Shown here: positions 42,711-53,951 of the stretch, one piece after another
Layout: each line of letters begins with the position of its first letter
Numbering within the stretch: the stretch's first letter is position 1
Origin: Cytobacillus oceanisediminis
Lineage (GTDB): Bacteria > Bacillota > Bacilli > Bacillales > Cytobacillaceae
Direction: 5' to 3'
Assembly (NCBI RefSeq): GCF_022811925.1
Contig: NZ_CP065511.1
Span: forward strand, 2,287,501-2,351,500
DNA length: 64,000 bases
The notes under the pieces: generated by a model
What the model saw: the letters and a program-made list of their open reading frames with translations, nothing else
Told to the model about the DNA's origin: nothing
Database searches by the model: none
Program-made: the position numbers and the translations under genes

Positions 42711-42975
42711 AAAAAAACCCGCCCCTAAATAGGGACGAGTCTGTGCTCGCGTTACCACCCTTATTCCAAAAGTTTCTTAAAAAGAGACAATCCGGCTCTC
42801 AGTCAACGTACTGTCATACGTGTTCCATGTAACGGTGGAAATCCGTCAAAGCTTACTTCATTTCAGCTTTACATCTCGGAGATGATCTTCAGATAAAATC
42901 TGTTCATCGGTTTCCACCCAACTCCGACTCTCTGCAGAACAGGTTTTTATCTTACTCTTTCCCGTCATAGACTTT
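42711..42975 (-). promoter_or_regulatory. Isoleucine T-box leader of brnQ
   Basis: On the minus strand: stem I with AGTA and a GAAG-ATC specifier region (ATC at 42894-42896), the T-box AAGGGTGGTAACGCGAG (42747-42763), and a terminator with a seven-T tail (42711-42740). ATC as specifier means uncharged isoleucyl-tRNA turns the gene on. Confidence 0.9.
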
Positions 42976-42988
42976 AATATTTAAGACT

Positions 42989-43017
42989 AATTTATTGGAA
43001 TAATTTAGGCCTGTCAA
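42989..43017 (-). promoter_or_regulatory. Promoter of the brnQ T-box
   Basis: On the minus strand a perfect TTGACA, a 17-base spacer and TAAATT, about 15 bases before the leader. Confidence 0.7.
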
Positions 43018-43162
43018 TAAATTTTGTGAATATAAAAATATTTAGTTAATTCCGGATTTCCTTCAGCTGCTAATGATTCGGATTATGTTAGTTGTCTCCT
43101 TCTTCTAGTGATCATTTAATTTCTGTAGTTTTCAAAAAATTTAAAATGAGTTGAAAAAGTAT

Positions 43163-43191
43163 TTGACAAATAATTTTATTACTGATAATTT
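43163..43191 (+). promoter_or_regulatory. Promoter of the ilvBNC T-box
   Basis: A perfect TTGACA, a 17-base spacer and TAATTT. It lies back to back with the brnQ promoter about 145 bases away. Confidence 0.7.
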
Positions 43192-43197
43192 TAAAAT

Positions 43198-43490
43198 TAA
43201 TAAATTTTGGAAAATAAAAAATTGATGACGAGAAGAGTAAGTTAAGTGCCCTGATCCCAAGAGAGTCGGCATATGGTGCAAGCCGATGTTCAGAACTTAA
43301 CCGAAAATCATCTCCGAGATGCAATGCTGAACTTTTTTTCAGTAAGTATTGCCGGGTGGTCCCCCGTTACTAAGGAACACGTATGATTGTACGTTGATTG
43401 AGTGCCGTTATGTGGATCTTTCTATCCGCAAACGGAACTAGGGTGGTATCGCGAGCAAACTCGTCCCTATTATAGGGGCGGGTTTTTTTA
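43198..43490 (+). promoter_or_regulatory. Isoleucine T-box leader of ilvBNC
   Basis: Stem I has AGTA and GAAA-ATC specifier sequence (ATC at 43307-43309), a distal loop GGTGCAA, the T-box AGGGTGGTATCGCGAGC (43441-43457) and a terminator with seven T (to 43490). The segments CATCTCCGAGATG and ACTCGTCCCTAT are shared with the brnQ leader, so the two are probably duplicates. Confidence 0.92.
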
Positions 43491-43601
43491 TTTTTCCAAA
43501 AATATGTATTGGTTTGACTTCCACCACCTAATCGAAACTATTCACATCCGCAGATACTTGGTGGAATTTTAAAATTTAATTCTGAAAAGAAGGTGGTTGA
43601 G

Positions 43602-45316
43602 TTGGATTCAAAACAGGCAATGGTAAATCTAGATCCTGAAAAGCTATTACTGACCGGGGCAGACCTTTTTGTTCAAGCGCTGAAACAGGAAGGTGTAGAA
43701 ATATTGTTTGGTTATCCTGGCGGGGCGGTTTTGGGTATTTATGATGCTTTATACAGGTCACCGATTAAGCATGTTCTTGCCCGGCATGAACAAGGTGCAA
43801 TCCACGCGGCTGAAGGATATGCCCGTGTTTCAGGAAAACCAGGTGTTGTGGTGGCTACATCAGGGCCAGGTGCAACGAATATAGTGACAGGCATTGCGGA
43901 TGCCATGATGGATTCATTGCCGCTCGTTATTTTCACAGGCCAGGTTGCCTCTCACGTAATTGGAACGGATGCCTTTCAAGAAGCCGATGTTGTTGGAATG
44001 ACGGCACCTATCACCAAACATAATTATCAGGTGAAAAAGGCAGAGGATCTTCCTAGAATCGTGAAAGAAGCCTTTCATATTGCGACAACCGGAAGACCTG
44101 GCCCTGTACTAGTAGATATACCCAAGGATTTAACAGCTCAGCACACTGCTGCATCCCTTGAGGCTGAGATCAATCTGCCCGGGTATGGCCCAACCGCCAG
44201 ACCTGGTCCATTACAGTTAAAAAAATTGCTTGCAGCACTGAGTGAGTCCAATAAACCTGTCATCTTAGCAGGAGCAGGCATTTTGCATGCAAATGCTTCT
44301 GAAGAATTGCTTAAATTTTCTGAGTGTTATCAAGTACCTGTAGTCCATACTCTTTTAGGACTTGGCGGATTCCCGGCACAGCATCCTTTATTTTTAGGGA
44401 TGGCAGGCATGCATGGCTGTTATACCTCGAACATGGCCATTTATGAATGTGATTTATTAATCAATATAGGTGCCCGCTTTGATGATCGGCTAACAGGTAA
44501 TTTGAATTCTTTTGCACCAAAAGCAAAGATTGCCCATATAGACATTGATCCATCCGAAATCGGGAAAAATGTCGAGACTCATTTTCCGATTGCAGGTGAT
44601 GCAAAAGCAGTTATACAGATGATGATGAGTCAAAAAGTGAAAGGGCCAGTTACAATGCCCTGGCTAAAGCGTTTAGAACAAAATAAAAAGGATTATCCAT
44701 ACTGGTATACCGATTCGGAGGAGTTCCTTGCGCCCCAGCAATTAATAGAATTCGTACACAGATATACAAATGGCAATGCGATTGTCACTACGGATGTCGG
44801 CCAGCATCAAATGTGGGCGGCACAATATTACTCCTTCTCTCTTCCAAACCGCTGGGTTACCTCCGGCGGATTAGGCACAATGGGACTTGGATTTCCGGCT
44901 GCCATTGGCGCGCAGCTCGCAGAACCTGATGCAACCGTAGTTTCGTTGGTTGGGGATGGCGGCTTTCAAATGACACTCCAGGAATTAATCTTACTCAAGG
45001 AGTGGGGGCTACCAGTAAAAGTGATTATCGTAAATAACGGATCGCTTGGAATGGTCCGCCAGTGGCAAGAAACCTTTTATGATAAGCGATTTTCACAATC
45101 CGTCTTTTCCCAGCAGCCAGATTTCCTAAAACTAGCCGAATCTTATGGGATAAAAGCTTATAGAGTGAGCACGAGGGAGGAAGCGGAAAGGATATTTCCC
45201 GAAGCTCTAACAGACCGGGAACCAGTACTGCTTGATTGCTGCGTGAATCCTGCTGAAAACGTCTATCCTATGGTAGCACCAGGGAAAGGGTTACATGAGA
45301 TGATTGGGGTGAAACC

Positions 45317-45320
<4 letters not shown>
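43602..45320 (+). CDS. ilvB: Acetolactate synthase large subunit
   Basis: A 572-residue thiamine-diphosphate enzyme condensing pyruvate with pyruvate or 2-oxobutyrate in Val/Leu/Ile synthesis. The catalytic Glu is in [17 protein letters not shown]. The FAD domain carries [13 protein letters not shown], and the ThDP motif is [13 protein letters not shown] with [12 protein letters not shown]. The start is TTG 43602, just after AAGGTGG; GTG 43593 overlaps that site, and ATG 43620 is a shorter alternative. It is intact and first in the T-box operon. Its stop overlaps ilvN (ATGA). Confidence 0.9.
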
Positions 45321-46680
<1,360 letters not shown>

Positions 46681-46917
46681 TAAGAATATAAAATTTATTC
46701 GAGGTGAGCCCATTGAGGATTTATTAAAGAGTGTTAAAATTGGCGAGGCAATGGAAACATTGATAAAGTGCATCAAACTCCTTTAAAGCAAAGTACAACA
46801 TTAAATTACTTAACGAATGTTAATTTCTATTTATTACCATACAATAAAAGATTTTAAATACGAAAGGATGGTCCTAAAAAGTCATCATAATACTTTCTAG
46901 GACCATCCTGTATATGA
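46681..46917. other. Intergenic region after ilvC
   Basis: A short plus-strand frame from about 46712 reads EDLLKSVKIGEAMETLIKC and stops, with GAGGTGAG upstream but no standard start codon. It may be a relic. A perfect 11-bp hairpin (AGGATGGTCCT/AGGACCATCCT, 46865-46909) closes the region and may end the protease fragment on the minus strand. Confidence 0.4.
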
Positions 46918-47349
<432 letters not shown>

Positions 47350-47383
47350 TTAATTCTTAGTGGGTAAAGGGGTGTGCTGAATC

Positions 47384-47551
47384 ATGTGTAAGGAGGATCT
47401 AATTGAAATTGCTCGCAGAAAAATGATTAAAAGTATAAGGGAAAATGGATTCTTGAGTAAAAAGACCATTCAACTCAGTCAGGAATTGGACGTGTATTTA
47501 TGGGAGCAACAAAAGCAAAAGATAGGTATGGAGTTTCTGAAGAAAAAGTAA
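47384..47551 (+). CDS. Spo0E-like aspartyl-phosphate phosphatase
   Basis: A 55-residue protein with the Spo0E pattern: an N-terminal helix (EDLIEIARRKMIKSIRENG), a loop (FLSKKTIQ) and the hallmark LSQELDVYL, in which the SxxxD motif carries the catalytic Asp. These proteins dephosphorylate Spo0A~P and delay sporulation. ATG 47384 has AAAGGGG about eleven bases upstream. It sits among broken genes but is itself intact. A paralogue of Spo0E/YisI/YnzD is more likely than Spo0E itself. Confidence 0.75.
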   Translation: MCKEDLIEIARRKMIKSIRENGFLSKKTIQLSQELDVYLWEQQKQKIGMEFLKKK

Positions 47552-47559
47552 TTTTTGTG

Positions 47560-47802
47560 TAGATGTAAGGGCAGTGCAAAGCGTATCATTTAGAAGGTTC
47601 TAATATCGAGAGTTTAAATATATCAAAAACAAACATCTTAAATCACACTTTCGAAGCCGAAATTGATTCTTTGCCAAAGGAAAAAGAAATAATTGTTGCC
47701 TGCACAACGGGAAATTCCGCTGCTGGGTGTGCAGCCATCCTTACTGAAATTGTTTTAGAGGGTGGGATTACAGCTTGGAAGGAGTTTATAAAATATGAAT
47801 AA
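47560..47802 (+). pseudogene. Degraded rhodanese-domain gene
   Basis: One frame begins VDVRAVQSV, like the VDVR of rhodanese domains. After a shift another reads YHLEGSNIESLNI, then KEKEIIVACTTGNSAAGCAAIL and EGGITAWKEF with a stop. The active-site Cys loop (CTTGNS) and the closing GGITAW are recognisable. No start or ribosome binding site fits. Confidence 0.7.
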
Positions 47803-47815
47803 ATGATAAAAGCTA

Positions 47816-47845
47816 TTGACTTAAAATAATTATTGGTGCTATAGT
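47816..47845 (+). promoter_or_regulatory. Promoter of the LacI-type regulator
   Basis: TTGACT, an 18-base spacer and TATAGT, about 60 bases before the start codon. Confidence 0.6.
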
Positions 47846-47907
47846 CTATTTAAATTCAAAAAATTCCGGCGATTGCTGCAGGAAGTTACAGCCTAGAGGT
47901 GTGTTTT

Positions 47908-48957
47908 GTGGTTAGATTAAAGGATATTGCGGAGTATGTTGGAGTTTCTATTTCTACTGTTTCCAGAGTCATTCAGAATGACCAGACACGGAATGTTAAC
48001 CAGGAAACGAGAAATAAAATCTGGCAGGCTGTCAAAGAGCTGGGGTATACACCCAATCAGCATGCAAGAAATCTGGTTAGCAACAGACAAAATAAAAGTG
48101 ATGCCAGAACAATGAAAATTGGCTGGGTTGCCAATCCTACACAGGCTGAAATAAATCCATACTTTTCTAATATCTATACTGGTATTCGTGATACTTTAAC
48201 AGAAAATGATTATACATTAATAAGTATTACGAAGGATGAGATTGAAAATGAGGCACTTCTTCTCAAGACAATTCATGATCTCGGGATTGAAGGACTGCTG
48301 CTGATCGACAGTATTGATGAGAGCTTAGTTGATTACATACAGAAAACGATCCCTGTTGTGGGACTTGACTTCTACTATTCCGATAAAGATATTGCCATTA
48401 TAGATTATAACCGTGTGGCCGCATTGGAAAAAGTTGTACAGCATTTAGTGAATCTGGGTCATCGTGATATTGGGTTTATCGGCGGGGGAATTAATGAAGC
48501 CTTCCAGGACTTAAATGAAGAATTACGATTTAAAGGTTATCAATCTGCTATGAAAGAAGCAGACCTTTCTATTCGAGATGAATGGGTTATCAATACCAGA
48601 TGGAAAATGGAAAACAGTTATGAGGGAATGAATCAGCTCATTAAAAGCAGTTCTGGAGACTTGCCGACAGCTATGGTTTGTGCAAGTGATTTAATGGCTC
48701 TGGCTGCAATGAGAGCAGTTATAGAAAATCAGCTGAGAATCCCCGAAGATATTGCTTTCTTTGGAGTGGATAATATTGAAATGGGGAAATATTCATCACC
48801 GCCGCTTTCAACAGTAGAAATCCCCAAATATGAAATGGGAAAAATGGCCGCGAAAACGATTATGGAAATGGTAGAGGAAAAAGTAGTTCTGCCAATCAAA
48901 ATTATTTTACCATTTGAGTTAGTTATTCGTGAATCATCTTCTAAAAAACGGACCTAA
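47908..48957 (+). CDS. LacI family transcriptional regulator
   Basis: A 349-residue LacI/GalR repressor. The N-terminal helix-turn-helix and hinge read RLKDIAEYVGVSISTVSRVI and LGYTPNQHARNLV. The effector domain is of the periplasmic-binding type, with GFIGGGINEAF, a DLMALAAMRAV segment and FFGVDNIEMGKYSSPPLSTV. GTG 47908 is preferred, seven bases after AGAGGTG. It sits before the Gfo/Idh gene, and AACGTT-centred sites at 48974 and 50408 are likely operators. The effector is probably a sugar handled by the ABC importer downstream. Confidence 0.88.
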   Translation: MVRLKDIAEYVGVSISTVSRVIQNDQTRNVNQETRNKIWQAVKELGYTPNQHARNLVSNRQNKSDARTMKIGWVANPTQAEINPYFSNIYTGIRDTLTENDYTLISITKDEIENEALLLKTIHDLGIEGLLLIDSIDESLVDYIQKTIPVVGLDFYYSDKDIAIIDYNRVAALEKVVQHLVNLGHRDIGFIGGGINEAFQDLNEELRFKGYQSAMKEADLSIRDEWVINTRWKMENSYEGMNQLIKSSSGDLPTAMVCASDLMALAAMRAVIENQLRIPEDIAFFGVDNIEMGKYSSPPLSTVEIPKYEMGKMAAKTIMEMVEEKVVLPIKIILPFELVIRESSSKKRT

Positions 48958-48973
48958 GCGGTTCTTTTTTTAA

Positions 48974-48992
48974 AAACGTTTGGAAAACGTTT
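48974..48992. promoter_or_regulatory. Paired LacI-type operators before the Gfo/Idh gene
   Basis: Two AAACGTTT cores with centres 11 bases apart (one helical turn), about 60 bases before ATG 49050. Confidence 0.55.
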
Positions 48993-49049
48993 GGATTAAT
49001 TACGGAAATTTTCCGGATTTATTTGGCTCAATAGAGAGGAGAAATTAAC

Positions 49050-50324
49050 ATGAAGACAATGACAGCGCTCCTTATAGGAGCTGGAGACAGAGGGGCGAGA
49101 GCATATGCACCATATGCGCTGGATTATCCGCATGAATTAAAGATTGTTGCTGTTGCAGAACCGAATAAGGAAAGGAGAGGGAGAATACAGCAAGAACATC
49201 AAATTCCAAATGAAAATTGCTATGAGTCATGGGAAGAGATCTCACAGCTGGACAAACAAATTGCTGATATTGCCATTATCTGCACCCTGGATAGAAATCA
49301 CTTCAAAGTGACCATGAGAGCTTTAGAGCAAGGGTATCATGTCCTCCTGGAAAAACCAATGTCACCAGACCCCTTAGAATGTATATTAATGGAACAGCAA
49401 GCCAAAACATATAACCGGCAGCTGACCATCTGCCATGTGCTCAGGTATACCGACTTTTGGAAAGCTATTAAAAAGGTAATTTCCAGAGGGGGGATCGGTG
49501 ATGTTGTATCTCTTCAATTAAATGAAAATGTTGAAGTTATGCATATGTCACACAGCTTTGTAAGAGGTAATTGGAATAACAAAGAAAAATCAAGTCCAAT
49601 GATCCTTCAGAAGTCCTGTCATGACATGGATATCATTTCATATGTACTGGGAAAACCATGTAAAAGACTAAGTTCGTATGGATCCCTGATGCATTTTAAA
49701 GCGGAAAATGCCCCGGTAGGAGCCCCGCTGCGATGCTTGGATGGATGTCCTGCCGAGCTTGAGTGTCCATTCCATGCAGGACGGTATTATCTCGGTGAAG
49801 GAAGAGGCTGGGCAAAAAAATTCACAGAAGACTATACAAATGAAGGCATAATTGAAGCTTTGAATAAAACCCCTTATGGAAAGTGTGTATATCGTTCAGA
49901 TAATAATGTTGTTGACCATCAGGTTGTCAATATGGAATTTGAGGAAGGAGCAACCGCTACCTTCAGCATGTGCGGTTTTACAAGAGAACAAACTCGAATC
50001 GTTCAAATAATGGGATCCAAAGGTGAAATCCGCGGAAACATGGTAGAAAATAAAATCTCAATTTTTGATTTCCTAACCAGGCAGGAAACAGTGATTAATT
50101 TTGATCAGCCAGTAGGCGGGCATGGCGGTGGAGACCGCGGAATTATGAGACTATTCCTGGAAGAAGTCCGGAATGGCAATAAAGAGGACAGTGTTTCTTC
50201 TGTTTCCGCATCTGTAAGAAGTCATCTAATGGCATTTGCGGCCGAAGAGTCACGGTTAAACCAGGGTCAGTCTATCAATATAGATGAATATTATCATGGT
50301 TTAGTTGGGAATATTCAAGTTTAA
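49050..50324 (+). CDS. Gfo/Idh/MocA family oxidoreductase (possible NAD-dependent glycosidase)
   Basis: A 424-residue Rossmann-fold protein. The dinucleotide motif is LLIGAGDRGARAYAPYA (residues about 7-23), the family motif LLEKPMSPDP is near 101-110 and the substrate region LQKSCHDMDIISYVLG near 191-206. A Cys-rich insert CLDGCPAELECPFHAGRYYL lies near 231-250. Relatives with this insert occur in glycan-use loci, and GH109 alpha-N-acetylgalactosaminidases share this fold. A role in opening or oxidising a glycoside fits the neighbours but is inferred. ATG 49050 follows GAGAGGAG. LacI-type sites precede it. Confidence 0.72.
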   Translation: MKTMTALLIGAGDRGARAYAPYALDYPHELKIVAVAEPNKERRGRIQQEHQIPNENCYESWEEISQLDKQIADIAIICTLDRNHFKVTMRALEQGYHVLLEKPMSPDPLECILMEQQAKTYNRQLTICHVLRYTDFWKAIKKVISRGGIGDVVSLQLNENVEVMHMSHSFVRGNWNNKEKSSPMILQKSCHDMDIISYVLGKPCKRLSSYGSLMHFKAENAPVGAPLRCLDGCPAELECPFHAGRYYLGEGRGWAKKFTEDYTNEGIIEALNKTPYGKCVYRSDNNVVDHQVVNMEFEEGATATFSMCGFTREQTRIVQIMGSKGEIRGNMVENKISIFDFLTRQETVINFDQPVGGHGGGDRGIMRLFLEEVRNGNKEDSVSSVSASVRSHLMAFAAEESRLNQGQSINIDEYYHGLVGNIQV

Positions 50325-50407
50325 AAGTTTGTAAACACAGCTCTTTAAGCAGTGTTGCAATATATTTGACCAGCTAAGATTATATCTTAATGCAAAAACA
50401 TGAGTGT

Positions 50408-50444
50408 TTGGAAAACGTTATCCAAGGAGGTGGTAAACGTTATA
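50408..50444. promoter_or_regulatory. Paired LacI-type operators before the sugar ABC operon
   Basis: TTGGAAAACGTTATCCAA (50408-50425) and GGTAAACGTTAT (50432-50443). The centres lie 22 bases apart, two helical turns. They share the AACGTT core with the sites at 48974, so one regulator probably controls both genes. Confidence 0.55.
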
Positions 50445-50542
50445 AATAACTCATCGTCCATAACATTTTTATTCATCTAGAGATAAACCCCTTATGTTTT
50501 GAGTTAGACAAACAAATAACTTTAGGAAAGAAGGGAAATGGG

Positions 50543-51793
50543 ATGAAGAAATGGATCATCATGCTATTAACCGTTGTATTAGGTGTGATTGGCCTATCAG
50601 GCTGCAGTGATAGTGATACAGCATCCGGCGGAGATAAAGATGGCAAGGTTGAGATTACGTATGGATTCTGGGATAAAAAGCAGGTTCCTGCGATTGAAGA
50701 AATTATTAAGTTATTTAATGAAAAATATCCGGATATTCAAGTGAAAACAGAAATCACACCTTATGGCCAATACTTTCAAAAGCTCGAAACAGCGGCAACG
50801 GGCGGTGCTTTGCCAGATGTTTTATGGATGAATGGTGCACACGTTGTTCAGTATGCCAAAGGGAAGGTCATTCTTCCATTAAGTGAAATGGCGGAAAAGG
50901 ACAACTATAGCTTAGATAATTATCCGGAATCATTGATTGATCTGTACACGGTAGATGGAAATATTTATGGGATTCCAAAAGATTACGATACAACTGGGCT
51001 ATGGTATAACAAGAAAATCTTTGATGAAGCCGGAGTAGCCTACCCGGATGAAACATGGGATTGGGAAAAATTAAAGGAAGCTGCGAAACAGCTGAATGAC
51101 CAAGAAAAAGGAATTTGGGGCTATGCGGCATTAATGGGCAATCAAGGCGGATATTATGATTTCATCTGGCAGAATGGCGGCTATATCATTTCTGAGGATG
51201 GCAAGTCCGCAGGGTTCGACAAACCTGAAGCAATCGAGGCATTAGAATATAATGTCAGCTTTATTAAAGAAGGACTCTCTCCAACTCAAGCGCAGATGAC
51301 CGAAACGGCTGCTTCTGAATTATTCTCATCTGGAAAGATAGCGATGATGTTTGATGGTCCTTGGATGGTTCCTGAATATAAGAAAAATCCCGATTTAGAT
51401 GTAGCGGTGGTTCCACAAGGGAAAAAACGTGCCGTTTCTATTCACGGGCTTTCCAATGTAATATCTTCGAATACAAAACATAAAGAAGAAGCTTGGAAGT
51501 TTGTTCAATTCCTTGGTTCCAAAGAAGCAGCAGAAGTTTTTGCCAAAACGGGAACCGTCATTCCGGCATTTAATGGTACACAGGATGCATGGAAAGAATC
51601 AGTCCCTAATTTAAATCTTCAGGCATTTATTGATGGAGCCGAATATTCAGTGCCTCTGCCAAGTGTGGAAAACACCGGGGAAATCTGGCAGTACGAAACA
51701 GATGTACTAAAAAAGGCCTGGAGTGAGGAAATAAGTATTGAAGAAGCAGCAGAAGAGCTGACAAAGAAAGCAAATGAGGCATTGTCCAAGTAA
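50543..51793 (+). CDS. Sugar ABC transporter substrate-binding lipoprotein
   Basis: A 416-residue family 1 binding protein. The signal ends in LSGC with Cys21 as the lipidated residue. The body shows ITYGFWDKKQVPAIEEIIKLFNEKYPDIQV, LPDVLWMNGAHVVQYA and GKIAMMFDGPWMVPEYKK, typical of CUT1 sugar and oligosaccharide receptors. ATG 50543 is preceded by AGAAGGG. With the two permeases it forms an importer with no ATPase; a shared MsmX-type ATPase encoded elsewhere is usual in Bacillaceae. The ligand may be a GalNAc-containing glycan. Confidence 0.88.
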   Translation: MKKWIIMLLTVVLGVIGLSGCSDSDTASGGDKDGKVEITYGFWDKKQVPAIEEIIKLFNEKYPDIQVKTEITPYGQYFQKLETAATGGALPDVLWMNGAHVVQYAKGKVILPLSEMAEKDNYSLDNYPESLIDLYTVDGNIYGIPKDYDTTGLWYNKKIFDEAGVAYPDETWDWEKLKEAAKQLNDQEKGIWGYAALMGNQGGYYDFIWQNGGYIISEDGKSAGFDKPEAIEALEYNVSFIKEGLSPTQAQMTETAASELFSSGKIAMMFDGPWMVPEYKKNPDLDVAVVPQGKKRAVSIHGLSNVISSNTKHKEEAWKFVQFLGSKEAAEVFAKTGTVIPAFNGTQDAWKESVPNLNLQAFIDGAEYSVPLPSVENTGEIWQYETDVLKKAWSEEISIEEAAEELTKKANEALSK

Positions 51794-51855
51794 TTACTAA
51801 TTGAAGAGAAGAATTTTGCTATTCTTCTCTTCCATTTATATAAGGAGGGATGACT

Positions 51856-52803
51856 TTGAAGGAAGTACCTCTTCAGACAGAAGTAAAATCAGCCAAAAGG
51901 ATAAAAGTTTCGAGCCTCGCCAAAACAAGGAAGCGTTCAGACTATTTTTGGGCTTATCTTATGATTGCACCTACAATGCTGGGACTGTTTATTTTTTATC
52001 TCTGGCCCATTGTTCAGAATTTTTACTTTAGCTTCACCGAATGGGGTGCATTTGGACAGTATGAGTGGACAGGCTTAGACAATTATAAGAGATTGCTTGA
52101 GGATGCAACTCTCCTGCAAGCATTTAAAAACACAAGCATCTATATCATTTTTACTGTACCGATTGGAATTTTCCTGTCCATTATTGTGGCTGTTCTTTTA
52201 AATCAGAATATCAAAGGTAAATCTATTTACCGGACTTTGTATTTTTTACCAGTCATCACTATGCCAGCAGCCATTGCGATGGTCTGGAAATGGCTGTATA
52301 ACGCAGACTACGGGATGTTTAATTATTTATTATCCTTGGTCGGAATTGAAGGGCCGCAATGGGTAAGTGATCCTAAAATTGCTTTATATTCGATCATTGC
52401 GGTAGCGATTTGGAGCGGTATTGGCTACAATATGGTCATTTTCCTTTCAGGGCTGCAAGGCATTCCAAAGATGTATTATGAGGCAGCAGAAATAGATGGG
52501 GCAGGTCCTGTCACCGTGTTTTTTAAAATTACACTGCCACTGCTTTCACCGGTTATTTTCTTTGTGTCCATTATGTCACTGATAGGTGCCTTTCAAGTAT
52601 TCGACTTGATTTTCATGATGATTGGAAAAAGCAGCACGGCGCTTGAAAGTACACAGTCCATTGTTTATTTGTTCTATCAGCATGCATTTGTACTAAACGA
52701 TAAAGGATATGCAGCGGCTATTGCAGTTCTTTTATTAGCGGTCATTTTAATAATTACAGCCATCCAGATGGTTCTTCAGAAAAAGTGGGTTCATTATGAT
52801 TAA
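51856..52803 (+). CDS. Sugar ABC transporter permease (CUT1, MalF-type)
   Basis: A permease of about 315 residues with six spans. The N-terminal part reads SDYFWAYLMIAPTMLGLFIFYLWPIVQNFYFSFT and the EAA-loop is YYEAAEIDGAGPVTVFFKITLP. I start it at TTG 51856, seven bases after AAGGAGG, rather than ATG 51850, which is almost in contact with that site. It pairs with the permease at 52818. Confidence 0.87.
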   Translation: MKEVPLQTEVKSAKRIKVSSLAKTRKRSDYFWAYLMIAPTMLGLFIFYLWPIVQNFYFSFTEWGAFGQYEWTGLDNYKRLLEDATLLQAFKNTSIYIIFTVPIGIFLSIIVAVLLNQNIKGKSIYRTLYFLPVITMPAAIAMVWKWLYNADYGMFNYLLSLVGIEGPQWVSDPKIALYSIIAVAIWSGIGYNMVIFLSGLQGIPKMYYEAAEIDGAGPVTVFFKITLPLLSPVIFFVSIMSLIGAFQVFDLIFMMIGKSSTALESTQSIVYLFYQHAFVLNDKGYAAAIAVLLLAVILIITAIQMVLQKKWVHYD

Positions 52804-52817
52804 AGGGAGTGATGCCG

Positions 52818-53651
52818 ATGGACAGAGCACTTAAGCTTTTTACAAGTAGAACATTCCTTTTCCATTTCATCCTGATTATTGGGGCTGCAGCAATGGTTCT
52901 GCCTTTCTTATGGATGATCCTTACCTCGTTAAAGACGTATGCTGAATCGATTCAAGTACCCCCGGTTTTGATTCCCGAAGATTTTCAGTGGGGAAATTAT
53001 AAAGAGGTATTTGGACTCCTGCCCTTTTTCAAATTTATGTACAATACCGTAATTATTACAGTTCTTCGGACAGCCGGCCAATTGTTCCTATGTTCATTAG
53101 CTGCATATGCCTTTGCCAGAATTGAATTTCCGGGGAGAAACATTCTGTTTTTGTTAGCGCTTACTGTTTTAATGGTGCCTGGGCAAGTTTTCCTGTTGCC
53201 GCAATATATGATTATGGTGAAATTAGGCTGGCTCAATTCCCTGCAGGCAGTCATTGTACCAGGGTTGTTCAGCGCGTTTGGCACGTTTCTATTGCGGCAG
53301 TTTTTCATGGGACTGCCCAAAGAATTGGAGGAGGCAGCCAGACTTGATGGCTGCAACCATTTTCAAATTTATTGGAAGGTGATGCTCCCGCTTGCAAAGC
53401 CGGGTTTAATCGCTCTTGGGATCTTTACAACGCTCTGGAGCTGGAATGAATTGATGTGGCCGATGATTGTCAATAGTTCTCCTGAGTCTATGACTCTATC
53501 AGTGGGATTATCCTCACTTCAGGGGCAATTTTTGACCAATTACCCAATTCTAATGGCTGGATCTTTCTTAGCCATCCTGCCAATGCTGATATTGTTTATC
53601 TTCCTGCAGAAGCAGTTTATTGAAGGTATTGCTGTTACGGGAGGGAAATAA
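52818..53651 (+). CDS. Sugar ABC transporter permease (CUT1, MalG-type)
   Basis: A 277-residue permease with six spans. It shows LPFLWMILTSLKT at the N-terminus, AAYAFARIEFPGRN in the middle and the EAA-loop ELEEAARLDGCNHFQIYWKVMLPL. ATG 52818 follows GGGAG by eight bases; GTG 52809 overlaps it. It is the last gene of the LacI-type unit; no strong terminator is visible after it. Confidence 0.87.
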   Translation: MDRALKLFTSRTFLFHFILIIGAAAMVLPFLWMILTSLKTYAESIQVPPVLIPEDFQWGNYKEVFGLLPFFKFMYNTVIITVLRTAGQLFLCSLAAYAFARIEFPGRNILFLLALTVLMVPGQVFLLPQYMIMVKLGWLNSLQAVIVPGLFSAFGTFLLRQFFMGLPKELEEAARLDGCNHFQIYWKVMLPLAKPGLIALGIFTTLWSWNELMWPMIVNSSPESMTLSVGLSSLQGQFLTNYPILMAGSFLAILPMLILFIFLQKQFIEGIAVTGGK

Positions 53652-53864
53652 GGGGGCATATTAGCTATTAGATCTTAGAAGCTTAACCGTACAAGCTATC
53701 CTCATTTTTTTTATCTCTAGGATGGGTTTTGGAAGCATTTAAATAAAATGTGCTTATGGTTGATAAGACAGTTTGCCTAATCTGTGGAAATAATTACTGT
53801 AAAAACATAAACATACAAAAAAGTTTTTGTCGAAAAAGAGTAAAGAAAAAACAATGTTGTTGGG
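53652..53864. other. Intergenic region between the two glycan units
   Basis: I see no gene. A weak hairpin (ATCCT...AGGAT around a T-rich loop, near 53697-53722) is the only terminator candidate. Confidence 0.4.
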
Positions 53865-53892
53865 TTGACACGTTAACAGGTAATGGTATAAT
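53865..53892 (+). promoter_or_regulatory. Promoter of the GntR regulator and aga operon
   Basis: A perfect TTGACA, a 16-base spacer and a perfect TATAAT, about 60 bases before the GntR gene. Confidence 0.8.
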
Positions 53893-53951
53893 TTAATTAA
53901 ATTTTCGAACAATAGGTTTCCTAAAGCATAAACACGGAGGAATTTAGTTAA

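Noticed and set aside
42711..43490. The two T-box leaders as a mobile-element inverted repeat
   Set aside because: The shared sequence is explained by T-box core elements; no transposase or target duplication is present.
50408..50425. CcpA cre site
   Set aside because: The spacing between TG and CG is one base too long for the cre consensus; the paired AACGTT cores fit a LacI-type site better.
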